Assembly (NCBI RefSeq): GCF_000153025.1
Contig: NZ_CH672429.1
Coordinates: 1,599,070-1,663,069, forward strand
DNA: 64,000 bases
DNA from: Marinomonas sp. MED121
GTDB taxonomy: Bacteria; Pseudomonadota; Gammaproteobacteria; Pseudomonadales; Marinomonadaceae
Direction of reading: 5' to 3'
The position numbers were made by a program, and so were the translations under genes. Position 1 is the stretch's first letter. Each line of letters begins with the position of its first letter. Below are positions 29,616-40,482 of the stretch, one piece after another. The notes under the pieces were generated by a model. That model ran no database searches. It saw only the letters and a program-made list of their open reading frames with translations, and was not told the DNA's origin.

Positions 29616-30469
29616 TGAAAACCATACACACAGTTGCCGAACTTAGAATCGCATTAAAAAGCATTAGATTAGCCGATAAAAAAATTGCCTTTGTGCCAAC
29701 TATGGGGAATTTGCATGACGGCCATATGAGCCTAATTCGCCGTGCGACTAAAGAAGCAGATGTGGTGGTATCTTCTATCTTTGTTAACCCTATGCAGTTT
29801 TCTGCTAACGAAGATTTAGAAAGATACCCAAAAACATTAACAGAAGACCAAGCTTTATTAGAGGCAAATGGCTGTGACTTTCTCTTCGCACCCGATGCAT
29901 TAGAAATGTACCCTGATGGTCGCCGCAGCCAAACCCAAATAGAAGTTTCAGGTATTTCCGATATTTTATGTGGTGCTAGCCGCCCTGGACACTTTGTTGG
30001 TGTTGCAACTGTGGTCACTAAATTATTCAATATGGTTCACCCTGATTGTGCTATTTTTGGCACTAAAGACTTTCAACAACTCATGGTCATCGAAAACATG
30101 ACGCGTGATTTAAGCTCAAGCGTACGCATCATTGGCGAAGATATTGCCCGCGCCGATGATGGTCTCGCACTAAGCTCTCGCAATGGCTATCTTTCCACAG
30201 AAGAAAGACGTATTGCACCTGTCTTGTATCAAACCGCTTTGTGGGCAGCCGATGCTCTCAAACAAAACAAAATATCCGTCGAAGATATTCGTGAACAAGC
30301 ACAGCAAAAGCTCGAAGAAGCAGGATTCAAGCGCGACTATTTTGAAATCCGCTCACGAGCGAACTTATTGACACCCTCAGAGGAAGAAAGCAAGTTGGTC
30401 ATCTTAGTTGCCGCCTATTTAGGCAGCGCACGCCTGATCGACAATATTCAAATCGACTTAGATAACTAA
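29615..30469 (+). CDS. panC: Pantothenate synthetase
   Basis: PanC condenses pantoate and beta-alanine using ATP. The 284-residue protein has the adenylylating-enzyme motifs VPTMGNLHDGHMSLI (HxGH), SIFVNPMQFSANEDLERYP and the SSRNGYLS segment. It is coupled to panB by a one-base overlap. The panD gene, which often follows in pseudomonads and supplies beta-alanine, is not here; pgi comes next after 105 bases. Confidence 0.97.
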   Translation: MKTIHTVAELRIALKSIRLADKKIAFVPTMGNLHDGHMSLIRRATKEADVVVSSIFVNPMQFSANEDLERYPKTLTEDQALLEANGCDFLFAPDALEMYPDGRRSQTQIEVSGISDILCGASRPGHFVGVATVVTKLFNMVHPDCAIFGTKDFQQLMVIENMTRDLSSSVRIIGEDIARADDGLALSSRNGYLSTEERRIAPVLYQTALWAADALKQNKISVEDIREQAQQKLEEAGFKRDYFEIRSRANLLTPSEEESKLVILVAAYLGSARLIDNIQIDLDN

Positions 30470-30574
30470 TACTTTTGTCATCTAGCTGATATTTAATCTT
30501 GATAGCGTTTTCAAAATTAAATTAACACTGGATAACTGGGTATAGCTTATCCACTTATAAAGTAGGAGATTAGC

Positions 30575-32221
30575 ATGGGGTCACCGGTTCATTTGCCAGC
30601 ATGGCAAGCACTAAAAAATCATAAAGCGAGTTTGACAGAGCTTAATATGTCAAACTTGTTTCAAGAAAATCCAAATAGGGCAAAAGAGTATTGCGCTAAA
30701 GGCGCTGGCTGGACCTTGGATTTTTCTAAAAACAGAGCCACCCAAGAAACACTTTCACTGCTAACAAAACTAGCCCAAGAGGCGGGTTTAAAAGAAGCAA
30801 CAGACGCTCTTTTTAACGGTGCAAAAATCAATAATACTGAAAACCGCTCAGTCCTTCATACTGCTCTACGCGCAAGTCACAATCAAAAAAGCCTTATTGT
30901 AGACGGCACAAATGTGCTTGATGAAGTACGCGCCACTTTGGCCCAAATGAAAGATTTTGTTGCCCAACTCACCTCTAAGCAATGGCGCGGCTTTAGTGAC
31001 CAAGCGATTACCGATGTGGTTTCTATCGGTATTGGTGGCTCTTACTTGGGCCCTAAAGTGGTCACCGAAGCATTAACGCCTTATGCAAACACAGGTCTGA
31101 AAGTACATTTTGTTGCCAACATTGATGGCTCGGATATCACAGGAAAATTGGCCAAGCTAAACCCAGCAACAACGCTATTTCTCATTTCATCTAAGTCATT
31201 TGGCACTTTAGAGACGCTTTACAATGCCAATGCAGCGAGAGCATGGTTTTTAGAAAACGGTGGACCAGAAACTGACGTACATCGCCACTTTGCCGCAGTC
31301 AGCTCTAACGTTGAAAAAGCCGTTGCCTTTGGCATCGCAGAAGAAAATATCTTCCCTATGTGGGATTGGGTTGGCGGTCGCTACTCTCTTTGGTCTGCAA
31401 TCGGCTTACCTATTGCTATCGCGGTGGGCATAGACAACTTTGAGCAATTGCTTGAAGGTGCCAATGAAATGGACGAGCATTTTAAAAGCGCACCTTACGA
31501 ACAAAACTTACCCGTTCTTATGGGCTTACTCGGGGTTTGGTATAGCAACTTTTATGATGCACAATCCCATGCGCTGATTCCATATGACCACTACCTAAGA
31601 GCGCTACCTGCACATATTCAGCAACTAGATATGGAAAGTAATGGTAAAGCTAATTTCTTGAATGGCGAGCAAGTAGACATCAATACAGGGCCAATTATTT
31701 GGGGTGGCGCAGGCACAAACGGCCAACACGCTTATCATCAATTATTGCATCAAGGCACACGCCTTATCCCTGTTGATTTCATTGCACCTCTGACAACACA
31801 CAACCCAGTGGCTGATCATCATGCACAGCTCTTTGCCAATTGCTTAAGCCAATCCCAAGCCCTTATGCTAGGAAAAAGCCTTAGCCAAGCAGAGCAGGAG
31901 TTAAAAGAGTCTGGTTATAGTGATGCGGATATAGCCAAGATAGCACCGCACAAAGTGATTCAAGGCAATCGCCCAAGCAACACCTTATTAACCGATAAGA
32001 TGACGCCAAAAACGGTCGGCGCTTTGATTGCTCTGTATGAACAAAAAACCTTTGTTCAGGGCACAATTTGGGGAATCAACTCCTTTGACCAATGGGGTGT
32101 TGAGTTAGGCAAGGTACTTGGAACTGACATCTATAATCGCCTTGTATCTGATGCAGACAACAAAACGCTAGATAGCTCTACCCAGGCACTAATTAAAGCT
32201 TTTAAGCTAAAACAGAACTAG
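30575..32221 (+). CDS. pgi: Glucose-6-phosphate isomerase
   Basis: This enzyme interconverts glucose-6-phosphate and fructose-6-phosphate. The 548-residue protein has the phosphosugar-binding segment [14 protein letters not shown], the SKSFGTLET loop, the [18 protein letters not shown] signature and [17 protein letters not shown]. An AGGAG ribosome-binding site precedes the ATG. It follows panC as in the Pseudomonas order, minus panD, and ends in a strong terminator. Confidence 0.97.
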   Translation: MGSPVHLPAWQALKNHKASLTELNMSNLFQENPNRAKEYCAKGAGWTLDFSKNRATQETLSLLTKLAQEAGLKEATDALFNGAKINNTENRSVLHTALRASHNQKSLIVDGTNVLDEVRATLAQMKDFVAQLTSKQWRGFSDQAITDVVSIGIGGSYLGPKVVTEALTPYANTGLKVHFVANIDGSDITGKLAKLNPATTLFLISSKSFGTLETLYNANAARAWFLENGGPETDVHRHFAAVSSNVEKAVAFGIAEENIFPMWDWVGGRYSLWSAIGLPIAIAVGIDNFEQLLEGANEMDEHFKSAPYEQNLPVLMGLLGVWYSNFYDAQSHALIPYDHYLRALPAHIQQLDMESNGKANFLNGEQVDINTGPIIWGGAGTNGQHAYHQLLHQGTRLIPVDFIAPLTTHNPVADHHAQLFANCLSQSQALMLGKSLSQAEQELKESGYSDADIAKIAPHKVIQGNRPSNTLLTDKMTPKTVGALIALYEQKTFVQGTIWGINSFDQWGVELGKVLGTDIYNRLVSDADNKTLDSSTQALIKAFKLKQN

Positions 32222-32230
32222 CACCTTGAT

Positions 32231-32257
32231 AAGAGGAGGCGTCAAACGCCTCCTCTT
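32231..32257 (+). terminator. pgi terminator hairpin
   Basis: AAGAGGAGGCGT and ACGCCTCCTCTT form a perfect 12-bp stem with a 3-base loop, 10 bases beyond the pgi stop. It is followed by a moderately T-rich CCTTCCTTTA stretch. The rest of the gap to the H-NOX gene (32258-32488) shows nothing I can name. Confidence 0.85.
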
Positions 32258-32488
32258 CCTTCCTTTAGATACACCTTATCAAGAAAAACACAAAAAGGGC
32301 TTAGCCAAGACACAGGGCGTCTCGCCATCAATCTAAATACCTTATTCATGCACTGAGACGGGATAACTTATTCGCTGCGCCCCTCAGTCTTTTCATATCA
32401 AGATCAACATACTAATACATTTTTTCACAATAATTCTTATCTCAAAAACCGCATTTTAGCTCTATCTTTAAAGAAAAAGGATAATCCT

Positions 32489-33028
32489 ATGAAAGGCGTC
32501 GTTTTTAATATCTTAGAAGAAATGGTTGAAACTAATTACGGTATGGAAGTTTGGAATGACATACTAGATGAAGCCAAACAAACAGAAGGCATTTTCATCG
32601 CTGGGCAGAGTTATGCCGATGAAACCTTATTTAAGTTTGTAGAAATTATTTGCGAGAAGCTAGAGCAACCCACAGGCGTTGTTGTTCAAGCATTTGGCGA
32701 ATTCATGTTTGATGGACTGGTCCAAAGGCACAAAGTGTTGATGGAGAACATGACTGAGCTAGATGGCTTCCTCAAGAGTATCGACTCAATTATTCACGTT
32801 GAAGTCGGCAAGCTATATGTTGACCCCAATTTACCCACCATAGAATGTTTCGACCACGACTCAGGGAAGATGACTATGCGCTACCGATCTCCTCGAAAGT
32901 TATGCCCATTAGCAGAGGGTCTTATTAGAGGTGCGGCAGTGCATTTTGGTAAAAAAATCAATGTCGAGCACAAAACCTGCATGCATAAAGGTGCCGATCA
33001 TTGCGATCTTGAGATTGAATACTTATGA
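32489..33028 (+). CDS. H-NOX heme nitric-oxide sensor protein
   Basis: H-NOX proteins bind NO (and sometimes O2) on heme and regulate a partner kinase or cyclase. This 179-residue stand-alone domain has the proximal heme ligand His103 in IHVEVGKLY and the porphyrin-anchoring Tyr-x-Ser-x-Arg motif at 132-136 (YRSPR). It also carries Cys139, His161, Cys164 and Cys172, the set proposed to hold zinc and give thiol redox sensing in related bacterial H-NOX proteins. An AAAGGAT ribosome-binding site precedes the ATG. The kinase gene overlaps its stop by four bases, so the kinase is the likely partner. Confidence 0.93.
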   Translation: MKGVVFNILEEMVETNYGMEVWNDILDEAKQTEGIFIAGQSYADETLFKFVEIICEKLEQPTGVVVQAFGEFMFDGLVQRHKVLMENMTELDGFLKSIDSIIHVEVGKLYVDPNLPTIECFDHDSGKMTMRYRSPRKLCPLAEGLIRGAAVHFGKKINVEHKTCMHKGADHCDLEIEYL

Positions 33029-33996
33029 GTGAAGATGCCTATAAAAGAGCATTCAAGCGCGAAAAAATGGCCCGTTTGGAAGCTGAACAGCTATTAGAAA
33101 ATAAATCTCGCGAGCTTTATTTAAGTAGCCAACAGCTTTCTAACGCCCATGAAGAGTTAAAAAAGAATCACACGGAATTAGTCACCCAACAAAGTGCGCT
33201 TGTAAAAAATGAAAAATTGGCCTCTATAGGCCTCTTATCAGCTGGGGTTGCACATGAAATCAACAACCCTCTTGCTTTTGTGAACAGCAATCTAGATATG
33301 TTGGACAGCTATTGGAAAGCTATGTTCAGCCTTTATCAAGCAATAGAACCCTTGCTCAATAGTTCGGACATATCAGATGAACAAAAATCAGCACTAAAAG
33401 AGCTTATTGAAGAACAGGATTTAGAATACATCTCAGAGGATTTCAAAACACTTTTTGAAGATACGCAAGATGGCCTTATTAGAGTGACCAATATTGTCCA
33501 AAACTTGCAACACTTCTCCCGTATTCATGATGAAGACTGGGATTATGTTGATATCAATGCCAGCTTAGAAAGCACCTTGAAGATTATTAATCATCAGGTT
33601 AAAAATTCTCTCTGTGACATTAAGCTCGATTTTAATTGCAAAGAGCTTGTTTGGTGCAATCTTGGCGAACTCAACCAAGTCTTTTTAAACCTATTACAAA
33701 ATGCCATTCATGCAATGGAAGACACACCAACCAAATTACTCACCATTGGAACAAAAGAACAAGCTGGCAATGTCCTCATTCAAATAACAGATACTGGCTA
33801 TGGCATTAAAAAAGAGAACTATCAGAAGATTTTCGACCCCTTCTTCACCACCAAAACAGTAGGGCAAGGAACAGGGCTAGGCCTCTATATTAGCTACAAG
33901 ATAGTAAAAGACCACAATGGCGATATAAACATAGCCAGCGAGCCAGACAAAGGCTCTCAATTTACCATTAGTCTCCCCATTAAAAAGGCCTCTTAA
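33025..33996 (+). CDS. H-NOX-associated histidine kinase (HnoK-like)
   Basis: This cytoplasmic sensor kinase (323 residues) has no membrane segments or N-terminal sensor domain, only a coiled-coil (about 10-62). It has the phospho-accepting H-box SIGLLSAGVAHEINNPLAF (His77), N-box NQVFLNLLQNAIHAM, G1 DTGYGI, F-box FDPFFTTK and G2 GQGTGLGLY. Kinases of this build coupled to H-NOX genes are controlled by the H-NOX protein: NO-bound H-NOX usually inhibits autophosphorylation. The ATG overlaps the H-NOX stop. A terminator overlaps the end of the gene. Confidence 0.92.
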   Translation: MSEDAYKRAFKREKMARLEAEQLLENKSRELYLSSQQLSNAHEELKKNHTELVTQQSALVKNEKLASIGLLSAGVAHEINNPLAFVNSNLDMLDSYWKAMFSLYQAIEPLLNSSDISDEQKSALKELIEEQDLEYISEDFKTLFEDTQDGLIRVTNIVQNLQHFSRIHDEDWDYVDINASLESTLKIINHQVKNSLCDIKLDFNCKELVWCNLGELNQVFLNLLQNAIHAMEDTPTKLLTIGTKEQAGNVLIQITDTGYGIKKENYQKIFDPFFTTKTVGQGTGLGLYISYKIVKDHNGDINIASEPDKGSQFTISLPIKKAS

Positions 33997-34016
33997 GATT
34001 CACTTAGAGGCCTTTT
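33983..34016 (+). terminator. H-NOX/kinase operon terminator
   Basis: AAAAGGCCTCT (33983-33993) pairs with AGAGGCCTTTT (34006-34016). The left arm lies inside the last codons of the kinase gene and the right arm ends in a T-run. Confidence 0.85.
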
Positions 34017-34101
34017 CTCATTTCAATATATTCTAAATACTTAGCTTATCACTTTAAAACCTGATAAGAACGTCTGCAACTTCAAGCTATGATGTCGCTT
34101 A

Positions 34102-34138
34102 AAAAATAAAAAGCCCAGCGTAAAAAATCACACTAGGC
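34102..34138 (-). terminator. Terminator of REC-PAS-PAS gene
   Basis: On the minus strand GCCUAGUGU pairs with ACGCUGGGC using two G-U wobbles and is followed by UUUUUAUUUUUU. On the plus strand the same positions would be C-A mismatches, so this terminator is directional and belongs to the gene at 34161. Confidence 0.75.
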
Positions 34139-34160
34139 CGAGGGTATTTCAAATAAGTTA

Positions 34161-35291
34161 TTAACTTAGGGCTTGTTGCTTTTTTTGACTAATATCGAAG
34201 TGCAGCAATATTCTGGCACCTTTTGGAGCATGGGTTGCTTTAATCTTAATCCAAGTATTTTCTTTTATCATATGCTCACTGTTTTCTTCATTAAACTGGC
34301 TGAACTTATCATACCAGTCCGCTTTATCCTCTAACGCACTTGGGAAAGCGCCCTTATCAACACAACCCGTTATAAAGTCTTGCAAAGGCTCACACATCTC
34401 CGGAAACTCAAAGTCACCATAAAGGTCAACCAACTTCTGATTAAAGCGCTTAATTGTGCCTGCTTTATCTATCAAGATATAAGGGCCATGAATACTATTC
34501 AAAATCGAATCTAATCCCTTACCCTTTACTGGATCATCAACAAATTTTATCAAACACACATTCTTATCATTTGAGTAGCAAACACTTAACTCAACAGGCA
34601 AAAAATGCAGATCTTTTGTTTGTGCTATTCGCTTTTTCACAGGAAGCTCCCACGAATCAGCATTTTCATTAAGCTCTTCAACATAGCCTAAATGTTGCTC
34701 ATAGGAGTGATCAGCAAATAACATAGACAAGCCTTCATCACTTAACTCTTCAGCGTCATAACCAAGAAAACCCGCTAGCTCTTCGGATATTTCTATAATT
34801 TCATTATCTTCAGAAATTTGAATTTCATAGACCTGATTACCATCTTGATTATCATCTTGTACCGCCTTCTCCTCTTTGCTGATTAGAGAAGCTGCAGGGG
34901 TATCACCATTTTCTTCAGGGTAAGCACCTGACTCTAATGCTTTATTTATTTGCTCTATGAGCACCTCATTAACCCAAGGTTTCGCTAAAAATTTATGCAC
35001 CACTCCATGCTTTATTGATTGCAGCACTGTTTGAAAATCTGAATGCCCACTTAGGATGATGCGAATCGTATTAGGCTGAATTTTCTCAGCTTCAGTCAAA
35101 AGCTCGGTGCCTGAGAGCCCAGGCATCATATAATCAGACATGATTAAAGCAACCTCTTGTTGCTTTAGAATCTCTATTGCCTCTTCTCCATTATTAGCAT
35201 AAAAAACAGAGTAGTCTTGTTTACGGAGCGCACGTTTCAATGCATTTAAAATTTGAGGTTCATCATCTACCACTAATATACTTTTATCCAT
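34161..35291 (-). CDS. Response regulator REC-PAS-PAS without output domain
   Basis: This 376-residue protein has an intact N-terminal receiver (about 1-120): acidic pair Asp9-Asp10, phospho-acceptor Asp53 in MSDYMMPG, and Lys in KFLAKPW. A linker follows, then a PAS domain (about 150-255, ELAGFLGYDAEELSD) and a second PAS-like domain (about 260-372, GPYILIDKAGTIKRFNQKLVDLYG). No DNA-binding, GGDEF, EAL or HD-GYP domain is visible. An upstream ATG at 35315 is in frame; the ATG at 35291 gives the usual receiver start MDKSILVVDDEP. It is convergent with the H-NOX/kinase operon, so a functional link is plausible but unproven. Confidence 0.85.
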   Translation of the reverse strand: MDKSILVVDDEPQILNALKRALRKQDYSVFYANNGEEAIEILKQQEVALIMSDYMMPGLSGTELLTEAEKIQPNTIRIILSGHSDFQTVLQSIKHGVVHKFLAKPWVNEVLIEQINKALESGAYPEENGDTPAASLISKEEKAVQDDNQDGNQVYEIQISEDNEIIEISEELAGFLGYDAEELSDEGLSMLFADHSYEQHLGYVEELNENADSWELPVKKRIAQTKDLHFLPVELSVCYSNDKNVCLIKFVDDPVKGKGLDSILNSIHGPYILIDKAGTIKRFNQKLVDLYGDFEFPEMCEPLQDFITGCVDKGAFPSALEDKADWYDKFSQFNEENSEHMIKENTWIKIKATHAPKGARILLHFDISQKKQQALS

Positions 35292-35502
35292 ACAGTCGCC
35301 ATCACGCTTAATCAAGTATTTTAAATCGTTGAATCATCTATAAAGCAGTGTCAATAACACCTTTTAAGACCTTGCCTTGCAAACTAAGATTAATCTAACC
35401 CGAACTACAAATACAGTATAGTCAGGAGTTCGAATTAGATAAGCCATTCCATCGCATTTTAAAAAATGTTAACAAATAACACATCAAGCCTTTATTTCAG
35501 CA

Positions 35503-35537
35503 CAAAAAAAACCAGCCTATCTAAGGCTGGTTTTTTT
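35503..35537 (-). terminator. car-greA operon terminator
   Basis: ACCAGCCT and AGGCTGGT form an 8-bp stem flanked by runs of seven to eight A and T, 22 bases beyond the greA stop. The flanking runs allow use from either strand. Confidence 0.9.
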
Positions 35538-35558
35538 AAAGCGTTTATAAAGTGTTAA

Positions 35559-36035
35559 TTAAAGGTGTTCAACACTCTCTATTTCATAAACGACCTCACC
35601 ACTTGGAATCTTGATGGCAACTTCGTCACCTTCATTTTTACCAATGAGTGCTTTAGCAATTGGCGAAGCATAAGAGATTTTTTTATCTTTCACTTCAGCT
35701 TCGTCATCACCCACAATGCGATAAGTCACCGTTTCTTCTGTGTCCACATTAAACAAGGTAATTGTACTACCAAAAATAACCTTGCCAGTGTGTGCAATGG
35801 CTTTAACATCAATCACCTGAGAGTCTGAAAGTTTACCTTCAATCTCTTTAATACGACCTTCTGCAAACCCTTGTTCTTCACGAGCGGCATGGTATTCAGC
35901 GTTCTCTTTCAAGTCGCCATGTTCACGTGCAATCGCAATATCATTGATGATACGTGGACGCTCCACAGATTTAAGGTGACCCAGCTCTTCACGTAAACGT
36001 GCTTCGCCTTCTACCGTCATTGGTACTTTTCTCAT
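35559..36035 (-). CDS. greA: Transcription elongation factor GreA
   Basis: GreA rescues backtracked RNA polymerase by stimulating transcript cleavage through its coiled-coil in the secondary channel. The 158-residue protein has the N-terminal coiled-coil with the acidic tip region [20 protein letters not shown] and the C-terminal FKBP-like domain ([33 protein letters not shown]). Its start overlaps the carB stop by one base, so it is part of a carA-carB-greA operon, an arrangement known in pseudomonads. Confidence 0.97.
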   Translation of the reverse strand: MRKVPMTVEGEARLREELGHLKSVERPRIINDIAIAREHGDLKENAEYHAAREEQGFAEGRIKEIEGKLSDSQVIDVKAIAHTGKVIFGSTITLFNVDTEETVTYRIVGDDEAEVKDKKISYASPIAKALIGKNEGDEVAIKIPSGEVVYEIESVEHL

Positions 36036-39000
36036 TATTTCCCCTGGTGCAAATCTTGTAATCTACGAACTTTCGTTTCTTCATTCCAGCCCAGCGCATA
36101 GCTAGTCGCTTCAGCGCCCGTTAATGTTGTAGTGTAACAAACCTTACGCTGTAATGCTGTACGTCGAATCACGGAAGAATCGGCAATTGCTTGAGTACCT
36201 TCAGTCGTATTAACAATGTAATCGATTTCGCCGTTTTTCAGCATATCAACGATATGAGGGCGACCTTCGTTTACCTTGTTAATCTTACGAACAACAACAC
36301 CTTGTTCGGTTAAGAAGCTAGCAGTACCGCTTGTAGCGACCAGCTCGAAGCCATTTTCAATCAAGCGTTGTGCTACAGAAACTAGCTTAGGCTTATCCAT
36401 ATCACGCACACTGACAAAGGCTGTTCCACCTGTTGGCAATACAGTACCGCCACCAAGAACCGCTTTACCAAAGGCTTCAGCGAAGGTATCACCCACACCC
36501 ATGACTTCACCCGTTGACTTCATCTCAGGCCCAAGAATTGGATCAACACCTTGGAACTTATTGAATGGGAAGACAGCTTCTTTCACGCTCACATAAGAAG
36601 GGATAATTTCTTTAGTAAACTCAAGCTCAGCCAATGTCTTACCAGACATAACCAAAGCAGCAACTTGAGCTAAAGAGCGGCCAATGCACTTAGAAACAAA
36701 AGGTACAGTACGTGATGCACGAGGGTTAACCTCAATCACATAAATCTCACCATCTTGAATCGCTAGCTGAGTATTCATCAAACCGATAACACCCAACTCT
36801 AGGGCCATTTTCGCAATCATCTCACGAATATCGTCTTGCTGAGCTTGCGTTAATGAGTGAGGAGGCAAGGCGCAAGCTGAATCACCAGAGTGAACACCCG
36901 CTTGTTCGATGTGCTGCATAATGCCGCCAATCACAACTTGCTTACCATCAGAGATACAATCAATGTCTATCTCGATCGCTGCATTCAAGAAGTGGTCTAA
37001 CAGTACTGGGCTATCGTTAGATACTTTTACCGCTGTTGTCATATAACGGGTTAATTCTGACTCGTTATAAACAATCTCCATCGCACGGCCACCGAGTACA
37101 TAAGATGGACGTACAACCAGAGGGAAGCCAATTTCAGCGGCTTTGATAAGCGCTTGATCCGTACTACGAACGGTTGCGTTGTTAGGCTGTTTGTAACCTA
37201 GACGCTGGATCATGCTTTGGAAACGTTCTCTATCTTCTGCACGGTCAATCGCTTCTGGTGAGGTACCAATAATTGGCACACCTTCAGCTTCTAAAGCACG
37301 GGCAATTTTAAGTGGTGTTTGGCCACCGAACTGAACGATAACGCCTTTTGGTTTTTCTTTACGAACGATTTCTAATACATCTTCAAGCGTTACCGGCTCA
37401 AAGTACAAACGATCAGACGTGTCGTAGTCAGTTGAGACTGTCTCAGGGTTACAGTTAACCATGATAGTTTCAAAACCGTTATCACGTAATGCTAGCGCAG
37501 CATGTACACAGCAGTAATCAAACTCGATACCTTGACCGATACGGTTTGGACCACCACCTAAGATAACCACTTTATCTTTGTTACTTGGCTCAGCTTCACA
37601 CTCATCTTCATAAGTAGAGTAAAGGTAAGCTGTATCTGTTGCGAATTCAGCCGCACAAGTATCAACACGCTTATACACTGGGTGTACATTCATCAGGTAA
37701 CGGCGCTCACGCAAAGACTTTTCTGTCACATCCATTAATTGCGCTAAACGTGCATCAGAGAAACCTTTGCGTTTTAGACGACGGATGTAATCGTAATCAA
37801 GATCCGCTAAGCCTGCTTTCGCTAAACCTGTTTCTTCTTTGATGAGATCTTCGATTTGAACTAGGAACCAATGGTCGACACCGGTTAGTTCGTACAATTC
37901 GTCCACAGACATTCCCATACGGAATGCATCACCTATGTACCAAATACGATCCGCACCTGGCGACTTAAGTTCGTGAATGAGTTTGTCTTTGCTGTTTTCT
38001 TCGGCAAAGTTTAGCTGAGGATTAAAACCATCCGCGCCCACTTCTAGGCCACGCAATGCTTTTTGTACTGACTCTTGGAAAGTACGGCCAATTGCCATTA
38101 CTTCACCCACAGATTTCATCTGTGTGGTCAGACGATCATTCGCTGTTGGAAACTTCTCGAAAGTAAAACGAGGAATCTTAGTTACAACATAGTCAATCGC
38201 AGGCTCGAAACTTGCTGGTGTACGACCACCTGTGATGTCGTTTTGCAACTCATCTAAGGTATAGCCAATCGCCAATTTAGCGGCGATTTTTGCGATCGGG
38301 AAACCGGTCGCTTTAGACGCTAGTGCTGAAGAGCGAGAGACACGAGGGTTCATCTCGATAACAACTAGACGACCTGTTTTAGGGTCCATACCAAACTGAA
38401 CGTTAGAGCCACCAGTTTCAACACCAATCTCACGCAATACTGCCAAAGAGGCATTACGCATGATTTGATATTCTTTATCAGTCAGCGTCTGTGCAGGTGC
38501 GACCGTGATAGAGTCACCAGTGTGAACCCCCATGGCATCAAAGTTTTCAATGGCACAAACAATAATACAATTGTCTTTTTTGTCACGTACCACTTCCATC
38601 TCATATTCTTTCCAACCGATCAAAGATTCATCGATTAGCAATTCGTTGGTTGGCGATAGATCCAAACCACGCGTACAGATTTCTTCAAACTCTTCTGTGT
38701 TATAAGCGATACCACCACCGGTACCACCCATGGTGAAAGAAGGACGGATAATACAAGGGAAGCCAACTTCACGCTGAACGCCGTATGCTTCTTCCATATT
38801 GTGCGCAATGCCGGCACGAGGACATTCAAGACCAATGGCTTTCATCGCTTGGTCAAAGCGGTTTCTGTCTTCCGCTTTGTCGATCGCATCAGCCGTTGCA
38901 CCAATCATTTCCACATCGAATTCAGCTAATACACCGTGACGCTCAAGATCAAGGGCACAGTTCAATGCAGTTTGACCACCCATAGTAGGCAATACGGCAT

Positions 39001-39250
39001 CTGGGCGTTCTTTTTCGATAATTTTCGCAACGGTTTTCCATTCGATTGGCTCAATGTAAGTTGAGTCAGCCATGGCTGGATCAGTCATGATGGTCGCTGG
39101 GTTAGAGTTAACCAGAATAACGCGTAGACCTTCTTCACGTAGCGCTTTACACGCTTGCGCACCAGAATAGTCAAACTCACAGGCCTGACCGATGATGATC
39201 GGACCAGCACCTAAGATTAAAACGCTTTTGATATCAGTACGTTTTGGCAT
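36035..39250 (-). CDS. carB: Carbamoyl-phosphate synthase large subunit
   Basis: CarB makes carbamoyl phosphate from bicarbonate, ATP and ammonia delivered from CarA, feeding pyrimidine and arginine synthesis. The 1071-residue protein has two ATP-grasp halves (each beginning [11 protein letters not shown] or [12 protein letters not shown]), an oligomerisation region between them, and a C-terminal MGS-like allosteric domain (about 935-1071, [13 protein letters not shown]). Length matches E. coli CarB. It lies 17 bases after carA. Confidence 0.98.
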   Translation of the reverse strand: MPKRTDIKSVLILGAGPIIIGQACEFDYSGAQACKALREEGLRVILVNSNPATIMTDPAMADSTYIEPIEWKTVAKIIEKERPDAVLPTMGGQTALNCALDLERHGVLAEFDVEMIGATADAIDKAEDRNRFDQAMKAIGLECPRAGIAHNMEEAYGVQREVGFPCIIRPSFTMGGTGGGIAYNTEEFEEICTRGLDLSPTNELLIDESLIGWKEYEMEVVRDKKDNCIIVCAIENFDAMGVHTGDSITVAPAQTLTDKEYQIMRNASLAVLREIGVETGGSNVQFGMDPKTGRLVVIEMNPRVSRSSALASKATGFPIAKIAAKLAIGYTLDELQNDITGGRTPASFEPAIDYVVTKIPRFTFEKFPTANDRLTTQMKSVGEVMAIGRTFQESVQKALRGLEVGADGFNPQLNFAEENSKDKLIHELKSPGADRIWYIGDAFRMGMSVDELYELTGVDHWFLVQIEDLIKEETGLAKAGLADLDYDYIRRLKRKGFSDARLAQLMDVTEKSLRERRYLMNVHPVYKRVDTCAAEFATDTAYLYSTYEDECEAEPSNKDKVVILGGGPNRIGQGIEFDYCCVHAALALRDNGFETIMVNCNPETVSTDYDTSDRLYFEPVTLEDVLEIVRKEKPKGVIVQFGGQTPLKIARALEAEGVPIIGTSPEAIDRAEDRERFQSMIQRLGYKQPNNATVRSTDQALIKAAEIGFPLVVRPSYVLGGRAMEIVYNESELTRYMTTAVKVSNDSPVLLDHFLNAAIEIDIDCISDGKQVVIGGIMQHIEQAGVHSGDSACALPPHSLTQAQQDDIREMIAKMALELGVIGLMNTQLAIQDGEIYVIEVNPRASRTVPFVSKCIGRSLAQVAALVMSGKTLAELEFTKEIIPSYVSVKEAVFPFNKFQGVDPILGPEMKSTGEVMGVGDTFAEAFGKAVLGGGTVLPTGGTAFVSVRDMDKPKLVSVAQRLIENGFELVATSGTASFLTEQGVVVRKINKVNEGRPHIVDMLKNGEIDYIVNTTEGTQAIADSSVIRRTALQRKVCYTTTLTGAEATSYALGWNEETKVRRLQDLHQGK

Positions 39251-39267
39251 AATAATTTGTTTCCTGC

Positions 39268-40410
39268 TTAGGCTTTAGAGGCTTTGATAGAGTCAATGAA
39301 TTGATCGAACAAAGGTGCAACATCATGTGGACCAGGGCTAGCTTCTGGGTGGCCTTGGAAGCTGAATGCACGCTTATCTGTTCTTGCGATACCTTGCAAA
39401 GAACCGTCAAACAATGATTTATGTGTCGCTTCTAGATTACTAGGAAGGCTATCTTCATCAACCGCGAAACCGTGGTTTTGACTGGTAATCATCACAGTGC
39501 CCGCTTTAATGTCTTGCACTGGGTGGTTAGCACCATGGTGACCAAACTTCATTTTCTTAGTTTTAGCACCACTTGCTAATGCCAACAGCTGATGGCCTAG
39601 GCAAATACCAAATACAGGAATATCTGTGGTTAAAATTTCTTTTATTGCTGTGATCGCATAATCACATGGCTCTGGATCACCAGGTCCATTAGATAGGAAT
39701 ACACCATCAGGATTCATGGCTAAAACAGCAGCGGCAGGTGTTTGTGCAGGAACCACGGTCACTTTACAACCGCGCTCAACCAACATACGCAAGATATTGC
39801 GCTTCACACCGAAATCATAAGCAACCACATGGAAGTCAAATTCACTTGGTGTTGTATGACCTTTTACTAGGTCCCAAGTTGATTCTGTCCATTCACATTC
39901 TTCTTTAACCGTGACTTCTTTGGCGAGATCCATGCCTTTAAGTCCAGGGAAAGCACGTGCTGCAGCTAAGGCTTTAGCCTGAACTTCTTCAGATAAAACG
40001 TCATCGCCCGCCATAATGCAGCCAGCTTGAGCACCTTTTTCTCGCAAAATACGCGTTAGCTTACGTGTATCTATATCAGCAATACCCACGACGTTTTTAC
40101 GTGTAAGGTAAGCATCCAAAGTTTCTTGTTTACGCCAGCTGCTTGCAACAAGTGGCAAGTCACGAATGATCAAGCCGTTACACCAGATGCTATCTGATTC
40201 TTCATCTTCTTCAGTCACACCGGTATTACCGATATGAGGATAAGTTAAAGTAACGATTTGTCGAGCGTAGGAAGGATCTGTAAGAATTTCTTGATAACCG
40301 GTCATAGAGGTATTGAATACCACCTCGCCAGTTGAGGAGCCATCTGCCCCGATCGACACGCCTTTAAATATAGTGCCGTCTTCTAGAGCTAGAATCGCTG
40401 ATGTTGCCAA
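39268..40410 (-). CDS. carA: Carbamoyl-phosphate synthase small subunit
   Basis: CarA is the glutaminase subunit of carbamoyl-phosphate synthase. The protein of about 380 residues has the CarA-specific N-terminal domain ([13 protein letters not shown]) and a class I amidotransferase domain with the nucleophile in [15 protein letters not shown] and the His-Glu pair in [15 protein letters not shown] frame open back to 40560 would add 50 non-homologous residues. The TTG at 40410 has a GGGAGG ribosome-binding site five bases upstream and matches family length, so I choose it. A terminator-like hairpin stands directly upstream. Confidence 0.96.
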   Translation of the reverse strand: MATSAILALEDGTIFKGVSIGADGSSTGEVVFNTSMTGYQEILTDPSYARQIVTLTYPHIGNTGVTEEDEESDSIWCNGLIIRDLPLVASSWRKQETLDAYLTRKNVVGIADIDTRKLTRILREKGAQAGCIMAGDDVLSEEVQAKALAAARAFPGLKGMDLAKEVTVKEECEWTESTWDLVKGHTTPSEFDFHVVAYDFGVKRNILRMLVERGCKVTVVPAQTPAAAVLAMNPDGVFLSNGPGDPEPCDYAITAIKEILTTDIPVFGICLGHQLLALASGAKTKKMKFGHHGANHPVQDIKAGTVMITSQNHGFAVDEDSLPSNLEATHKSLFDGSLQGIARTDKRAFSFQGHPEASPGPHDVAPLFDQFIDSIKASKA

Positions 40411-40442
40411 AGGAGCCTCCCGTTTTATGCCTGTCTGGTTGC

Positions 40443-40482
40443 AAAAAAGCGAGACGCTCCATAAGGTGCATCTCGCTTTTTT
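40443..40482 (-). promoter_or_regulatory. Terminator-like hairpin in carA leader (candidate attenuator)
   Basis: AAAAAAGCGAGA and TCTCGCTTTTTT form a 12-bp stem around 16 bases, with a run of six U at the 3' side of the minus-strand transcript. Only 32 bases separate it from the carA start and they include the ribosome-binding site. A promoter for carA must therefore lie upstream and transcription must read through this element. Confidence 0.7.
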
